Source: a bacterium (GTDB lineage: Bacteria > Vulcanimicrobiota > Vulcanimicrobiia > Vulcanimicrobiales > SCRA01). From it: DNA of 32,016 nt. The translations under genes were made by a program, and so were the position numbers. The stretch covers positions 1 through 32,016 of the forward strand of contig SCRA01000025.1 of the NCBI GenBank assembly GCA_004297985.1. Reading direction: 5' to 3'. Within the stretch, counting starts at the first letter, position 1. Every line of letters starts with the position of its first letter. Shown one piece after another: positions 17,084-25,707 of the stretch. The notes below the pieces were generated by a model. It was not told the DNA's origin and did no database searches. It saw nothing but the letters and a program-made list of their open reading frames with translations.

Positions 17084-18140
17084 GGCCGCCCACGAGGCTT
17101 TCCTTAGCCCAGCCGACAAAGGCACGCAACCCATCCTCGAGCCGTGTGGAGCAGTCGTATCCCATTGCCTGGCGCGCTCGCGCAGTATCGGCGAAAGCAT
17201 AACGGATGTCACCGGGCCGAAAGTGACCCGTTATCTCGAAGGGTACGTCGCGGCCTAATACAGCGGAGAATGCCGCCACTATGTCGAGCAGCGTCGTGGC
17301 CCGGCCAGTGCCCACGTTGAGGACCTCGCCTGCCAGCGCGGCGCGGCCGACCCCGTCGAACAGCGCCGTGACCACGTCATCGACGTAGACAAAATCCCGT
17401 ATGACGCGGCCGTCTTCGTAGACGTCGAGCGTCCTGCCTTGCTCGATCTGTGATGCCCAGATCGAAAGAATGCCGGTGTATGGATTCTTGAGCGACTGCC
17501 CCGGACCGTATACGTTCTGAAAGCGTAGCGTTACGTGCTCCACGCCAGCGGCATCGCACGCCTGACGCACCAGTAGCTCCTGGGCCAGTTTGGTCGTGCC
17601 GTAGACTGAGGCCGGGTTCGGGGACGTGTCCTCCCGCGTCGCGACGGGCGCGGTCGCGCGTTGGCACACGGGACACCTGGCCTCAAAATCTCCCGCACTC
17701 AAGTCCTCGCGCCGGCGCGGCGGTGGACTGACCAAATCGTGCTCCTCGCAGCGGTGGAGTCCTTCTCCATAGATCGCGCGCGAGGAGGCCACCACCACGC
17801 GGTGCGCCCCACTCTCACGAACAGAGTCCAAGAGCACGGCCGTTCCGCCGATGTTGGTAGAAACGTATCGCTCGATCTCGTCCAGCGACTGTCCTGTCCC
17901 CGTTTCGGCCGCCAAATGCACGATAGCGTCGACGGGAAAGAGCGCGCGCCAAGCAGCGGCATCGCGCACATCGCCTCGCACGAAGCGCGTCTCGCGCTCA
18001 ATCAGCGCTGGCGCGGGTTTATCGCCGTGGACCTGAGGATGCAGATTATCCAATACCGCGACCTCGTGGCCCGCGCTCAGCAGGCGCTTCACGAGCTTGA
18101 AACCGATGAAACCGGCCCCACCGGAAACCAGCACTCTCAT
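17076..18140 (-). CDS. Probable dTDP-L-rhamnose 4-epimerase
   Basis: A 354-aa SDR epimerase with the NAD-binding GGAGFIG (7-13) and catalytic Tyr180/Lys184 in VYGTTKLAQE. The key feature is an insertion between the active-site Ser region (ASSRAIYGEG) and YxxxK. It carries Cys131, His134, Cys156 and Cys159 in a C-x2-H ... CPVC arrangement, a probable zinc site. This insertion, with R-C-E-E-H and R-R-R-E-D-L, is characteristic of dTDP-L-rhamnose 4-epimerases (WbiB-like), which make dTDP-6-deoxy-L-talose. The dTDP-rhamnose genes rmlABCD are not in the window and must be elsewhere if this is right. The ATG overlaps the galE stop (ATGA). The alternative is a GDP- or UDP-sugar epimerase, which usually lacks the Cys insertion. 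Confidence 0.75.
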   Translation of the reverse strand: MRVLVSGGAGFIGFKLVKRLLSAGHEVAVLDNLHPQVHGDKPAPALIERETRFVRGDVRDAAAWRALFPVDAIVHLAAETGTGQSLDEIERYVSTNIGGTAVLLDSVRESGAHRVVVASSRAIYGEGLHRCEEHDLVSPPPRRREDLSAGDFEARCPVCQRATAPVATREDTSPNPASVYGTTKLAQELLVRQACDAAGVEHVTLRFQNVYGPGQSLKNPYTGILSIWASQIEQGRTLDVYEDGRVIRDFVYVDDVVTALFDGVGRAALAGEVLNVGTGRATTLLDIVAAFSAVLGRDVPFEITGHFRPGDIRYAFADTARARQAMGYDCSTRLEDGLRAFVGWAKESLVGGHA

Positions 18141-19126
18141 CGGCTACCTCGGACCGCGAAGCGGCTCTTGGCGAAGCGCCAGGCGTCTCCGACGATAGTG
18201 GCGAGGTCGGACCGCTCCGCCTTCCATCCAAGCAACGCATGCGCGAACGATGGGTTCGCGACTAAGCGCGGTGGGTCTCCGGAGCGCCGCGGCATGGCGA
18301 CGATCGGGACCGGGCTGCCAGTAACATCCTCGATACACGAGAGGACCTCGCGAACCGAATAGCCACGACCCGTACCGAGATTCGCAGCCGTGAAACTGGT
18401 TCGTCCATCCTTGAGCAAATCAAGCGCGTGCAAGTGCGCTGTCGCCAGATCATCTATGTGGATATAATCCCTGACACACGTCCCATCGGGGGTCGGATAA
18501 TCATTTCCAAAGAGCGTAAAGGGCTCTCGAGCCTCCAGCACAGCTGTCAGCCCTTTTGGAATGATATGTGTTTCAGGATCGTGCTCCTCGCCAAAGTTTC
18601 CGCTCAGATCGGCGCCGGCAGCGTTAAAGTACCGAAGAGCTATCGCGTCGAGAACGCCGGCCGCCGCTAGATCGCGTAAGAGCATCTCAAAAACGAGTTT
18701 TGTCTCTCCGTAGGGATTAATGGGTCGCTGCAAGGTCGATTCGTCGATCAGATCGACGTCAGGCTGGCCATATGTTGCGCAAGACGACGAAAATACCACT
18801 TTCCGCACACCAGAAGCTATGAGCCCGCGCAAAAGTCCGATGCCATGAACGACGTTGTTCTCGTAGTAGTCAAGCGGGGATTCCACGCTAGCTCCCACAT
18901 AGCAACTTGCCGCAAAGTGGACAACCGCACTGACCTCATGGCGGCGGCACACACTTGACACGAGTTCAACATTGCCTATGTCGCCGACGACTAGCCTCTC
19001 TCGAGGCACATTGTTGGCATTGCCTTCGCGCAGGTCATCGAGAACAAGAAACTCCACACCTCTCGCTTGGCATGCCCGAACGAACGCAGAACCGATGTAG
19101 CCGGCCCCTCCGGTAATAAGGATCAT
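18137..19126 (-). CDS. galE: UDP-glucose 4-epimerase
   Basis: A 329-aa SDR enzyme interconverting UDP-glucose and UDP-galactose. The motifs are GGAGYIG (6-12), SSSCATYG (113-120, catalytic Ser) and NPYGETK with Tyr139/Lys143. GalE-specific stretches follow: LRYFNAAGAD, HIIPKGL, TPDGTCVRDYIH and NLGTGRGYSV. Length is normal for the short bacterial type. ATG 19126 has a good ribosome-binding site (GGTGGGAG, about seven bases upstream). An 87-base gap separates it from the GT9 gene, so a promoter or processing site may lie there, though I see no convincing -35/-10 pair. It supplies UDP-Gal for the glycan. Confidence 0.93.
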   Translation of the reverse strand: MILITGGAGYIGSAFVRACQARGVEFLVLDDLREGNANNVPRERLVVGDIGNVELVSSVCRRHEVSAVVHFAASCYVGASVESPLDYYENNVVHGIGLLRGLIASGVRKVVFSSSCATYGQPDVDLIDESTLQRPINPYGETKLVFEMLLRDLAAAGVLDAIALRYFNAAGADLSGNFGEEHDPETHIIPKGLTAVLEAREPFTLFGNDYPTPDGTCVRDYIHIDDLATAHLHALDLLKDGRTSFTAANLGTGRGYSVREVLSCIEDVTGSPVPIVAMPRRSGDPPRLVANPSFAHALLGWKAERSDLATIVGDAWRFAKSRFAVRGSR

Positions 19127-19213
19127 TAGTAAACTCCCACCTTAGTATCCCCAAACGTTGATTCTATTCGACCAGGCGGCTAGAGAAACGGGCCGAACAT
19201 GCCAACCGTATGG

Positions 19214-20266
19214 CTAACTGGTTTCCATTACCGAGTTAGGGCGTATCGGTTTGGCATCATGCTGAAGTAGATCCAGTAACCGCCTGTGAACGAGATCAAC
19301 TGGAAGGTCACGCTTCAGACACGCGAAGTTAGGATCAAGAGCACATCCAACGTTTAGCCGCCTCACATCGAAGCACGGCGGGAAGAGAGTCGGACGAAAC
19401 GCCACTGCTCGTTTACCGTAGGGCCCAAATTCTACCGGAGTAGGTCCATGTAGCGCAAGAACTGCGGCGCCTGCTGCTGCGGCGAGATGCGCTATCCCAC
19501 TATCATTGCTGACCGTGGCCGAGCATGTCGACAAAAAACGCGCGACTTCGTCAAGCGCACCTTCGAACACACGCGCTTCCGGCACTTGTGCGGAAATACG
19601 CGATACGATATCGCGTTCAGCTGGTCCCGAGATGAGTGTGACCTCGTATCCATCTTTGAGAAGCCGCTGGGCTAGTTCCCGGAAGTTGTCTTCGGGCCAG
19701 CGCTTCATCTCCAAACCACCATGTGCGATAGACCCAGGATGGATCGCGATGCAACGTCGTTGAGGTCCATCTATGCGCCAGCTCGGCGGTACAACGTACG
19801 TCGTACTTCTATCTACTGGGAAACCAGCGGCTGCTACGAGGTCGAGGTTCCTCAAGATGTTATGGTACTGACCAACCTCTACGAGAGTCGTGTGCAGCCA
19901 AAGTAAATTTGTTATGGTGATTCGGTCGTAACGGTGGGCATATCGCCGGCGTGCCCCGAACGCGCGAGTTGCGAAATGATACTCTCCGCGCGCAGCTGGG
20001 TATGAGAGAAAACTCGCGTCATAGTGCCGCGATCTACAATGTGCGATTAGCGATAAGGTGAACGCAACCGCCCCTTTCTCCCAGTATGGCAAGTAGATTA
20101 CGTTCCGAACGAGGTTTGGGAGGCCCGAAAAGAGTAGCCGCGGGCCCGGCCGGGTGACTACGACGTCTATCGACGCGTCTGGTATCGCGCGCTTTAGCGC
20201 CGCCACGATTGGTGTGGCCTCGAGCGAGTCCCCTAGCCCCTGGGGAGATACAACGAGGAACTCCAA
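19214..20266 (-). CDS. Glycosyltransferase family 9 (heptosyltransferase-like)
   Basis: A 350-aa GT-B protein of the ADP-heptose:LPS heptosyltransferase superfamily. The start LVVSPQGLGDSLEATPIV has the family's GxGD motif (10-13). The C-terminal donor domain has IAIHPGS, LISGPAERD and CSATVSNDSGIAHLAAAAG, the last being the most conserved GT9 block. It ends in a Cys-containing tail (CFDV...NVGCALDPNFACLK) often found in GT9 members. The start codon is TTG 20266, directly after the TAG of the preceding GT2 gene with no spacer, and GGAG lies about ten bases upstream. The presence of hldD in the same locus makes a heptose donor plausible, but GT9 members can use other sugars. Confidence 0.85.
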   Translation of the reverse strand: MEFLVVSPQGLGDSLEATPIVAALKRAIPDASIDVVVTRPGPRLLFSGLPNLVRNVIYLPYWEKGAVAFTLSLIAHCRSRHYDASFLSYPAARGEYHFATRAFGARRRYAHRYDRITITNLLWLHTTLVEVGQYHNILRNLDLVAAAGFPVDRSTTYVVPPSWRIDGPQRRCIAIHPGSIAHGGLEMKRWPEDNFRELAQRLLKDGYEVTLISGPAERDIVSRISAQVPEARVFEGALDEVARFLSTCSATVSNDSGIAHLAAAAGAAVLALHGPTPVEFGPYGKRAVAFRPTLFPPCFDVRRLNVGCALDPNFACLKRDLPVDLVHRRLLDLLQHDAKPIRPNSVMETS

Positions 20267-21640
20267 CTAGACTCGCTCCACCGTATCACGTAGTGGCTCG
20301 AGACGAATCGAGGGTAGCGTCCCAACATTCACTCCTTCCGGTGCAAGGAGCAATGGTAGACGCCGCACGGACAAGTCATTGCCACGCTCAATCAATATCC
20401 ACGAACCGTCAGCCTGTGCGCAAAGGCGTGGTCCTCCCCGAATGATTGTCGCATCAATCAGCTCGGCCAGATCCATGGCAGTTGATGGTACTGCACGCGC
20501 CAGTCGCGTCTTTCCATAGATCGCCGGTAAGCGGTCCCTCAGAGGCGAGAAGACGAGTTTTGGCTTAAGCGAGAATAGCGGCGTCCACCAGAGTCGGCCC
20601 GTCGGACTCAACTCGATTACACAATCGAAACGATCCTTTAGCGTGCTAAGGTATAAAAACGGCAGACGAAGCCTCGCTAGCCGCCTTCGTTTTACCAAAG
20701 CCCCTTTCTCGACGCGGTCCGCACTTAAGGCAGCGGCGGCACAATAGGTGAAACGATAGCGCTCGCCACGTAACTTTGAGCAGGTTTCGAAGAACTCGTG
20801 CTCGATCACCGAAGTTGCGGCACTATGCGGACTATGTTCCGAAAGCACGAGGACGTCTAGAGTCCGTCGCGCTGCGATTGGCTTTAGTTTGGCAAGGCGA
20901 TCGAGCAAAGGAACGACAAAGCGGAACGGCGAGTATTTCAAACGTAGCCGAACCATCGATGCGAACATGCGAGGTACGGCCGTCTTAACATCGACTGAGG
21001 AGCCCGCACGATCTGCCCAATGGCTCGGCTCTTCTTTTACGCACTTGTCGAGTCGGCGAAGTTGATAGAGCAGATCAACGTCAAAAGAGAAATCTGATGT
21101 CTCAACGGATTCCATGGCGTCCTGGATCGCCGATCGCTTGAAAATCTTCGCTCCACATTGGGTGTCACAGTACGGCAACTTAAAGAGTACTCGTATCAGA
21201 TAGTTAAATCCACGGCTCAGGATTCGACGCTTGAGAGACTGCTGAGTCTCTACGATTGCGCCTTTCTTCCATCGCGACGCGATAACGCCATCGGCGTTGC
21301 CGAGCACATCAACAAGCCGTCGTAATTCTTCGGCTGGTGTCGCTCCATCAGCGTCAACAAACGCAACCACGTCACCGCGGGCGAGATTGAAACCGACGCG
21401 AACTGCCCCGCCTTTGCCAACAACTGCGGGGATATCTGCGAATGTTAGCAGCGGGTCGTGTAGCGCGATGCCACGTAAGATCTCAACTGTGCGGTCTGTG
21501 CAATTATTGGCAACAACGCAGATCTCCGCAGTCGGCAAGGCACTCCGAAGATCTGCCAGAGTTCTTTGAATTCGATGCTCTTCATTATGCGCAGGAACGA
21601 TTACGCTAAGCCACGTCGTTCTCTCAACCAATTGGTGCAT
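20267..21640 (-). CDS. GT2 glycosyltransferase fused to an unrecognised C-terminal domain
   Basis: A 457-aa protein. Residues 10-245 are a DPM1/Alg5-type GT-A domain: LSVIVPAHNEE at 11-21, GKGGAVRVGFN near 75-85, the metal/donor motif VDADGA (95-100), and the CGAKIFKR and FSFDVDLLY signatures. Such enzymes charge polyprenyl phosphate with a sugar. From about 260 to the end lies a second alpha/beta-looking domain (LDVLVLSEHSP ... FDCVIELSPTGR ... KLVFSPLRDR) with no transmembrane helix, which I cannot assign. Its FDCVIELS resembles the core strand of GT-B folds such as GT9. GGAGAG sits six bases before ATG 21640, and the start overlaps murJ by 17 bases. Local GC is low, with one sampled row at 53%. 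Confidence 0.8.
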   Translation of the reverse strand: MHQLVERTTWLSVIVPAHNEEHRIQRTLADLRSALPTAEICVVANNCTDRTVEILRGIALHDPLLTFADIPAVVGKGGAVRVGFNLARGDVVAFVDADGATPAEELRRLVDVLGNADGVIASRWKKGAIVETQQSLKRRILSRGFNYLIRVLFKLPYCDTQCGAKIFKRSAIQDAMESVETSDFSFDVDLLYQLRRLDKCVKEEPSHWADRAGSSVDVKTAVPRMFASMVRLRLKYSPFRFVVPLLDRLAKLKPIAARRTLDVLVLSEHSPHSAATSVIEHEFFETCSKLRGERYRFTYCAAAALSADRVEKGALVKRRRLARLRLPFLYLSTLKDRFDCVIELSPTGRLWWTPLFSLKPKLVFSPLRDRLPAIYGKTRLARAVPSTAMDLAELIDATIIRGGPRLCAQADGSWILIERGNDLSVRRLPLLLAPEGVNVGTLPSIRLEPLRDTVERV

Positions 21641-23255
21641 TGTTGCTCTCCGCGGGGCTCGGCAGTCCGCCCTGCAGCTTATCCTTGAGGAGACGAATCG
21701 TCAGGTCTACTTCTGGCGCGCGAAGCGCCCCCGCTACCGCAAGGAAAGCAAAGGCACCGATCGCCAGTTGTCCCACCAGATACTCGATCCGGGCGAAGAG
21801 GCTCGGAGCGATCGGACCGCTGATGTGCTGGATCCATAAGAGCGTCGCGCCCATCACGAGCGCCGCGCCAACCACCCGCAGCATTGAGAAACTCACGCGG
21901 CGGATCCTCAGTCCCTTCACCAGATGACGCACCAGGAACATCATGGCGACCATCTGCGCGGTCTGGCTCACGCTGTTGGCCAGCAGCAGCCCGCGCGCCC
22001 CAAGCGTCGGCAGCCAGGTGATCGATAGCGCGACGTTGAGCAGCACGCTCCCCACGGCAAAGGCCACCGGCCAGCGCGTCTCGCAGCAGGCGAAGGCACA
22101 GCGCGTCAGCACGATATTCGCGCACAGCGCCACCAGGCCAACCGCCGCGAACGGCAGCAGGCCGGCCGTCAGGTCGGTCGCCGTCGAGCGGAAGGCGCCC
22201 CGCTCGAAGAGCGTGGCCACGATCGGCCGCGCCAGGATGATCAGCGCCACCACGGCCGGCACGCTGATGAAGTTGACCATCCGTATGCCGGTAAGGACTG
22301 TCTCGCGCAGCGTCTCATTATCTTTGCGGGCAAACTGGCGGGAGAGCAGCGGGAAGATCACCGTGGCAATGGCGGCGGCGAAGATCTGCTGGGGGAAGCC
22401 CACCAGTTTGGTCGCGTAGTTCATCCCGCTGATGTAGCCCGGCGAGAGCTGGCTAGCGAAGAAGCGGTCGAAGAACAGCGCCATCTGCCCGGCGGCCGAG
22501 CCGATGATAATCGGTCCCAGCAGGTCGGCGATCTTCTTGAACGCCGGGTCGCTCAAATCGATGAACAAGCGATAGCCCGGCTTGGCGCGCAGCAGCGGCG
22601 GGATCTGCACGGCAAGCTGCAGCGCCAAGCCGATCGCCGTGCCGAACACCAGCGCGAAGATGCCGAAGTGCCCGTGCCACAGAAGCACGCCGCCGATCGT
22701 GGCGAAGTTGATGGCGATGCCCTGCACGGCCGGCGCCTTGAAGCGGTGGTGCGAGTAGAGAATGGCCGAGAGCACGCCCGCCAGCGAGGTGCACATGATG
22801 GTCGGCAGCATGATGCGCGTCATGTGGACGCAGACGCCCATCTGCGGGGCCGGGAAACCTTTGGCCACGAACGGCACGTAGAGCGGCGCCAGCAGCCAGC
22901 CCACCACCACGCCGAAGCCCAGCACGATGACCAGCGCGTTGATCACGCTGCTGGCCACGCGCCACGCCCGCTCCTCTTCGCCGCGCTGCACCAGCTCGGA
23001 GAAGACGGGCACCAGCGCATTGACTAGCGCCCCATTGAAGACGCCGAACAGGATCGTGGGGATGACGGCCGCCGCCAGGAAGGTGTCCATCTCCCACGAG
23101 GTACCGAAGTACTTGGCGTTGATGACTTCGCGCATGAAGCCCAGCATCGTGGAGGCCAGCGTGGCCACCGCCACCAGCACCGTCGAGCCGGCCACCTGTC
23201 GCCGCGTGGGCAGCGGGATAACCTTGCGCCCTGGCTGCGGGCTAGTGAGCGCCAT
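21624..23255 (-). CDS. murJ: MurJ/MviN-type lipid-linked oligosaccharide flippase
   Basis: A 543-aa polytopic protein of the MOP exporter superfamily with about 14 hydrophobic segments. The N-terminal STVLVAVATLASTMLGFMREV and the following AKYFGTSWEMDTFLAA are classic MurJ sequence. Also visible are FNGALVNALVPVFSE, the central YATKLVGFPQQIFAAAIATVIFPLLSR, and LLPFAAVGLVALCANIVLTRCAFA. MurJ flips lipid II, but members inside polysaccharide loci may carry other undecaprenyl-linked glycans. Here it lies between the priming transferase and glycosyltransferases, overlapping both (14 and 17 bases), which argues for service to this glycan. GC is high (one sampled row 68%), unlike the next gene downstream. 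Confidence 0.9.
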   Translation of the reverse strand: MALTSPQPGRKVIPLPTRRQVAGSTVLVAVATLASTMLGFMREVINAKYFGTSWEMDTFLAAAVIPTILFGVFNGALVNALVPVFSELVQRGEEERAWRVASSVINALVIVLGFGVVVGWLLAPLYVPFVAKGFPAPQMGVCVHMTRIMLPTIMCTSLAGVLSAILYSHHRFKAPAVQGIAINFATIGGVLLWHGHFGIFALVFGTAIGLALQLAVQIPPLLRAKPGYRLFIDLSDPAFKKIADLLGPIIIGSAAGQMALFFDRFFASQLSPGYISGMNYATKLVGFPQQIFAAAIATVIFPLLSRQFARKDNETLRETVLTGIRMVNFISVPAVVALIILARPIVATLFERGAFRSTATDLTAGLLPFAAVGLVALCANIVLTRCAFACCETRWPVAFAVGSVLLNVALSITWLPTLGARGLLLANSVSQTAQMVAMMFLVRHLVKGLRIRRVSFSMLRVVGAALVMGATLLWIQHISGPIAPSLFARIEYLVGQLAIGAFAFLAVAGALRAPEVDLTIRLLKDKLQGGLPSPAESNNAPIG

Positions 23256-23925
23256 CGCCTCGCACCACCGCTGGGATGGTTTTCAGCAGAATCTTCAGAT
23301 CGCCCAGCGGCGTCCAGCGGTCCACGTAGCGGTTGTCCAGCGCCATCCACTCATCGAAGGTCACGCTGGAGCGCCCGTTGACCTGCCAGGAGCAGGTGAT
23401 GCCCTGCTGGACCGAGAGGCGGCGCATGGCGAACGCATCGTAGCGCTCCACTTCGCAGGGCAGCGCCGGGCGCGGGCCAACCAAGCTCATGTCGCCCTTG
23501 AGCACATTCCACAGTTGGGGCAGCTCGTCGATGCTGGTGCGCCGCAGCACGCCGCCCAGCGCATGCAGACGCGGATCGTCGATCACCTTCAGCACGGGGC
23601 CGGGCACGTCGCTGTAGGCCCGCATCCGCTCGTGCTCCAAGTGCGCGCCGTCGTACATGGTGCGCAGTTTATAGAAGCGGAAGCGCCGCCCGCCCTTGCC
23701 GACGCGCTCCTGCACGAAGAAGGGGTTGCCGGGCGAGACGGCCACGATGGCCAAGGCCGCGACAACGATGATGGGCAGCGCAACGATCAGCGTTAGCCCC
23801 CCGATGACCAGATCGGTGGCGCGCTTCCAGATCAGCCATGAGCGGGGAACGGCACGCGCACGAAGCGCGGCGACTGGCCGCGCGTTGGGTAATGTCTGAA
23901 CCTCGTCCGCGTATGACGTTCGCAT
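23242..23925 (-). CDS. Undecaprenyl-phosphate sugar phosphotransferase (priming enzyme)
   Basis: A 227-aa monotopic phosphoglycosyl transferase (WcaJ/PglC-like short form). It starts polysaccharide synthesis by moving a sugar-1-phosphate to undecaprenyl phosphate. It has one hydrophobic re-entrant segment (about 37-62), then FVQERVGKGGRRFRFYKLRTM, DDPRLHALGGVLRRTSIDELPQLWNVL with the catalytic Asp-Glu pair, and KGDMSLVGPRPALP. The end (GITCSWQVNGRSS...DLKILLKTIPAVV) is family typical. The N-terminal four-helix region of long WcaJ proteins is absent, which is normal for the short form. ATG 23925 has TAGGG about five bases upstream and follows deoB after 16 bases. It overlaps murJ by 14 bases. 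Confidence 0.92.
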   Translation of the reverse strand: MRTSYADEVQTLPNARPVAALRARAVPRSWLIWKRATDLVIGGLTLIVALPIIVVAALAIVAVSPGNPFFVQERVGKGGRRFRFYKLRTMYDGAHLEHERMRAYSDVPGPVLKVIDDPRLHALGGVLRRTSIDELPQLWNVLKGDMSLVGPRPALPCEVERYDAFAMRRLSVQQGITCSWQVNGRSSVTFDEWMALDNRYVDRWTPLGDLKILLKTIPAVVRGDGAH

Positions 23926-23941
23926 CGTTCCCTACAAGCCG

Positions 23942-25093
23942 TTACCGCGCAGCCGCGCCTGAGACTAACGTTGTGCGAACGATCGCCCCGATCGTCCCTA
24001 AGCCTTCGAGCACGCCGGCGTCGCCGTGCTCACATCCGTAATCGAGTAAGGGAACGTACTCCCTGGTATGGTCGGTTCCCGGGGCCGTGGGATCGCACCC
24101 GTGATCCGCAGTGATCAAGAGCCGGTCGCCTTCCTGCAGGTTGGAAAGCAGGCCTCTCAACTTGGCGTCTAGTTGTTCCAAAGCCCGACCGTACCCCCGA
24201 ACGTCCCGACGGTGTCCGTACTTGGAATCGAAGTCATTGAGGTTGGTAAAGACCAGGCCGTGGTCCATACGGGCCAAAGCCTCACGGGTCCGCGCCATGC
24301 CCTCGAGGTTATCCGCCGTCCGTTCCGACGACGTTACACCTCTGCCACAATAGATATCGGAGATTTTGCCGATGGCATGCACCGGCCCGCCGCTCTTGGC
24401 CAGCTCGTCGAGCAGCATCGGCGGCGGCTCCAGGGCGTAGTCGCGGCGGTTGGCCGTGCGCTGGTAGGCGCCGGGTGAGCCCAGGAAGGGCCGGGCGATG
24501 ACCCGGTTGACGTTGTGGGGCGGCTTCAGCACCTCGCGAGCCGCTTCGCACCACGCGTAGAGCTGTTGAAGTGGGACGGTCTGCTCGTGGCAGGCCACCT
24601 GGAAGACCGAATCGGCGGAGGTATAGAGGATGGGGCGGCCGGTCTTCTGGTGCTCCTCGCCCAGGCGCTGGATGATCTCCGTGCCGCTGGCGGGCTCGTT
24701 GCCCAAGGGCAACTTGCCGGCGATGGCGGTGAACCGGTCCATCACGTCCTGCGGAAAGCCGTGCGGGTAGGTGGGAAACGGGATCTCCGTCACGATCCCC
24801 ATCATCTCCCAGTGGCCGGTGATCGTGTCCTTGCCTTGGGAGCGCTCGCGCAGGCGGCCGTAGCGGGCTCTTGGCTGTACGCCTTGGCCTTGGCCGCTGG
24901 CCTGGCTGCTTCGGTCGCTCTGGTTGAGGATGGCGGCCAGCCCCAAGCTGTCCAGGGTGGGGAGCTGCAGACCGCCGAGCGCCCGAATGGTGTTTCCGAT
25001 GGTATTGGCGCCCGGCGCGTCGCCGAAGGCCGCGGCATCCGGAAGCGCCCCGACCCCTCCGGAATCCATCACCAGAATCACCACGCGAGACAT
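23942..25093 (-). CDS. deoB: Phosphopentomutase
   Basis: A 383-aa enzyme of the alkaline-phosphatase superfamily, interconverting ribose/deoxyribose 1- and 5-phosphates in nucleoside salvage. The metal-site start is VVILVMDSGGVGALPDA (Asp10). DeoB-specific blocks follow: GANTIGN, GKDTITGHWEMMG (phosphorylated Thr region), EIIQRLGEEH, YTSADSVFQVACHE, NLNDFDSKYGHRRD and ITADHGCDPTAPGTDHTREYVPLL with the Asp/His metal ligands. Full length. A strong GAGGAGGG (25097-25104) precedes ATG 25093. It comes 53 bases after the RES toxin gene and 16 bases before the priming transferase, all in one direction, so it may be the first housekeeping gene of the long transcript. The link to polysaccharide synthesis is positional only. 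Confidence 0.95.
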   Translation of the reverse strand: MSRVVILVMDSGGVGALPDAAAFGDAPGANTIGNTIRALGGLQLPTLDSLGLAAILNQSDRSSQASGQGQGVQPRARYGRLRERSQGKDTITGHWEMMGIVTEIPFPTYPHGFPQDVMDRFTAIAGKLPLGNEPASGTEIIQRLGEEHQKTGRPILYTSADSVFQVACHEQTVPLQQLYAWCEAAREVLKPPHNVNRVIARPFLGSPGAYQRTANRRDYALEPPPMLLDELAKSGGPVHAIGKISDIYCGRGVTSSERTADNLEGMARTREALARMDHGLVFTNLNDFDSKYGHRRDVRGYGRALEQLDAKLRGLLSNLQEGDRLLITADHGCDPTAPGTDHTREYVPLLDYGCEHGDAGVLEGLGTIGAIVRTTLVSGAAAR

Positions 25094-25146
25094 ACACCCT
25101 CCTCAGGAAGTAAACGCGGGTTTCGCACCGCACGTGCCTGTGGCCT

Positions 25147-25707
25147 CTAGCGGTGCCGTCCAACGATATCAACCGCCATGATGTCGGCGGCGGCGACGAT
25201 GGCGGAGTGGTCGAGCGAAAGTTCCTCGATGCCATACGCAGTAATGGCATCGTGTCTCCAGAGTCCGACGCTTACCCAACGCGCATCACAGTACGACCAC
25301 CAAGCCACACCCAGCCAGCGTCTCTCGTTCCAGATGGCCAGGGCCCAGCGTCGCGTGATCTCATAGTCGCGCGTGATGACCAGCGATGGTCGTAGGTTTC
25401 GTTGGCGCAGCTCGTCGGGCGCGTCCAGATTGCAGATGGGAGCATCATCCGGAAGGTCGTACCAGGCAAGGACGCGCCGGTCCCCAGTGGACAGCGGCTG
25501 GAGCATCTGCGCCTCCCATCGCTGCCGCTGGTTACCGCGGTAGAAGACCTCCGCGCAGACACCGGCGGCACTGTTGCCGACGTAGAGCGCACCGTAGTGC
25601 GATGGGTTGTCGATGCGGCCCCGGCCTTGCGCGGGGACATAGAGAGCGCCGCCCCGTTCGGTCGGGGCGGCGTTCTCATGATAGAAGAGCACTCGGTACA
25701 GCCTCAC
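25147..25707 (-). CDS. RES-domain toxin (NAD+-degrading family)
   Basis: An 186-aa RES-family toxin; characterised members such as MbcT deplete NAD+. The start is GTG 25707, overlapping the antitoxin TGA by four bases (GTGA); a longer frame to 25824 runs through the antitoxin gene and is not believed. The conserved polar residues appear as GRGRIDNP (Arg31), ALYVGNS (Tyr42) and CAEVFYRG (Glu53), the Arg-Tyr-Glu set of the family. The rest (LAWYDLP, NLDAPDEL, ITRDYEITRRWALAIW, GVAWWSYCDARWVSVGLW) fits RES proteins. No frameshift or stop is seen, so the toxin looks intact. It is transcribed with its antitoxin and could read through into deoB. Confidence 0.85.
   Translation of the reverse strand: MRLYRVLFYHENAAPTERGGALYVPAQGRGRIDNPSHYGALYVGNSAAGVCAEVFYRGNQRQRWEAQMLQPLSTGDRRVLAWYDLPDDAPICNLDAPDELRQRNLRPSLVITRDYEITRRWALAIWNERRWLGVAWWSYCDARWVSVGLWRHDAITAYGIEELSLDHSAIVAAADIMAVDIVGRHR

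Noticed and set aside
19127-19213. Promoter for galE in the 87-base gap
   Set aside because: A TTGGCA-like -35 is present on the minus strand, but nothing resembling a -10 sits at the right distance.
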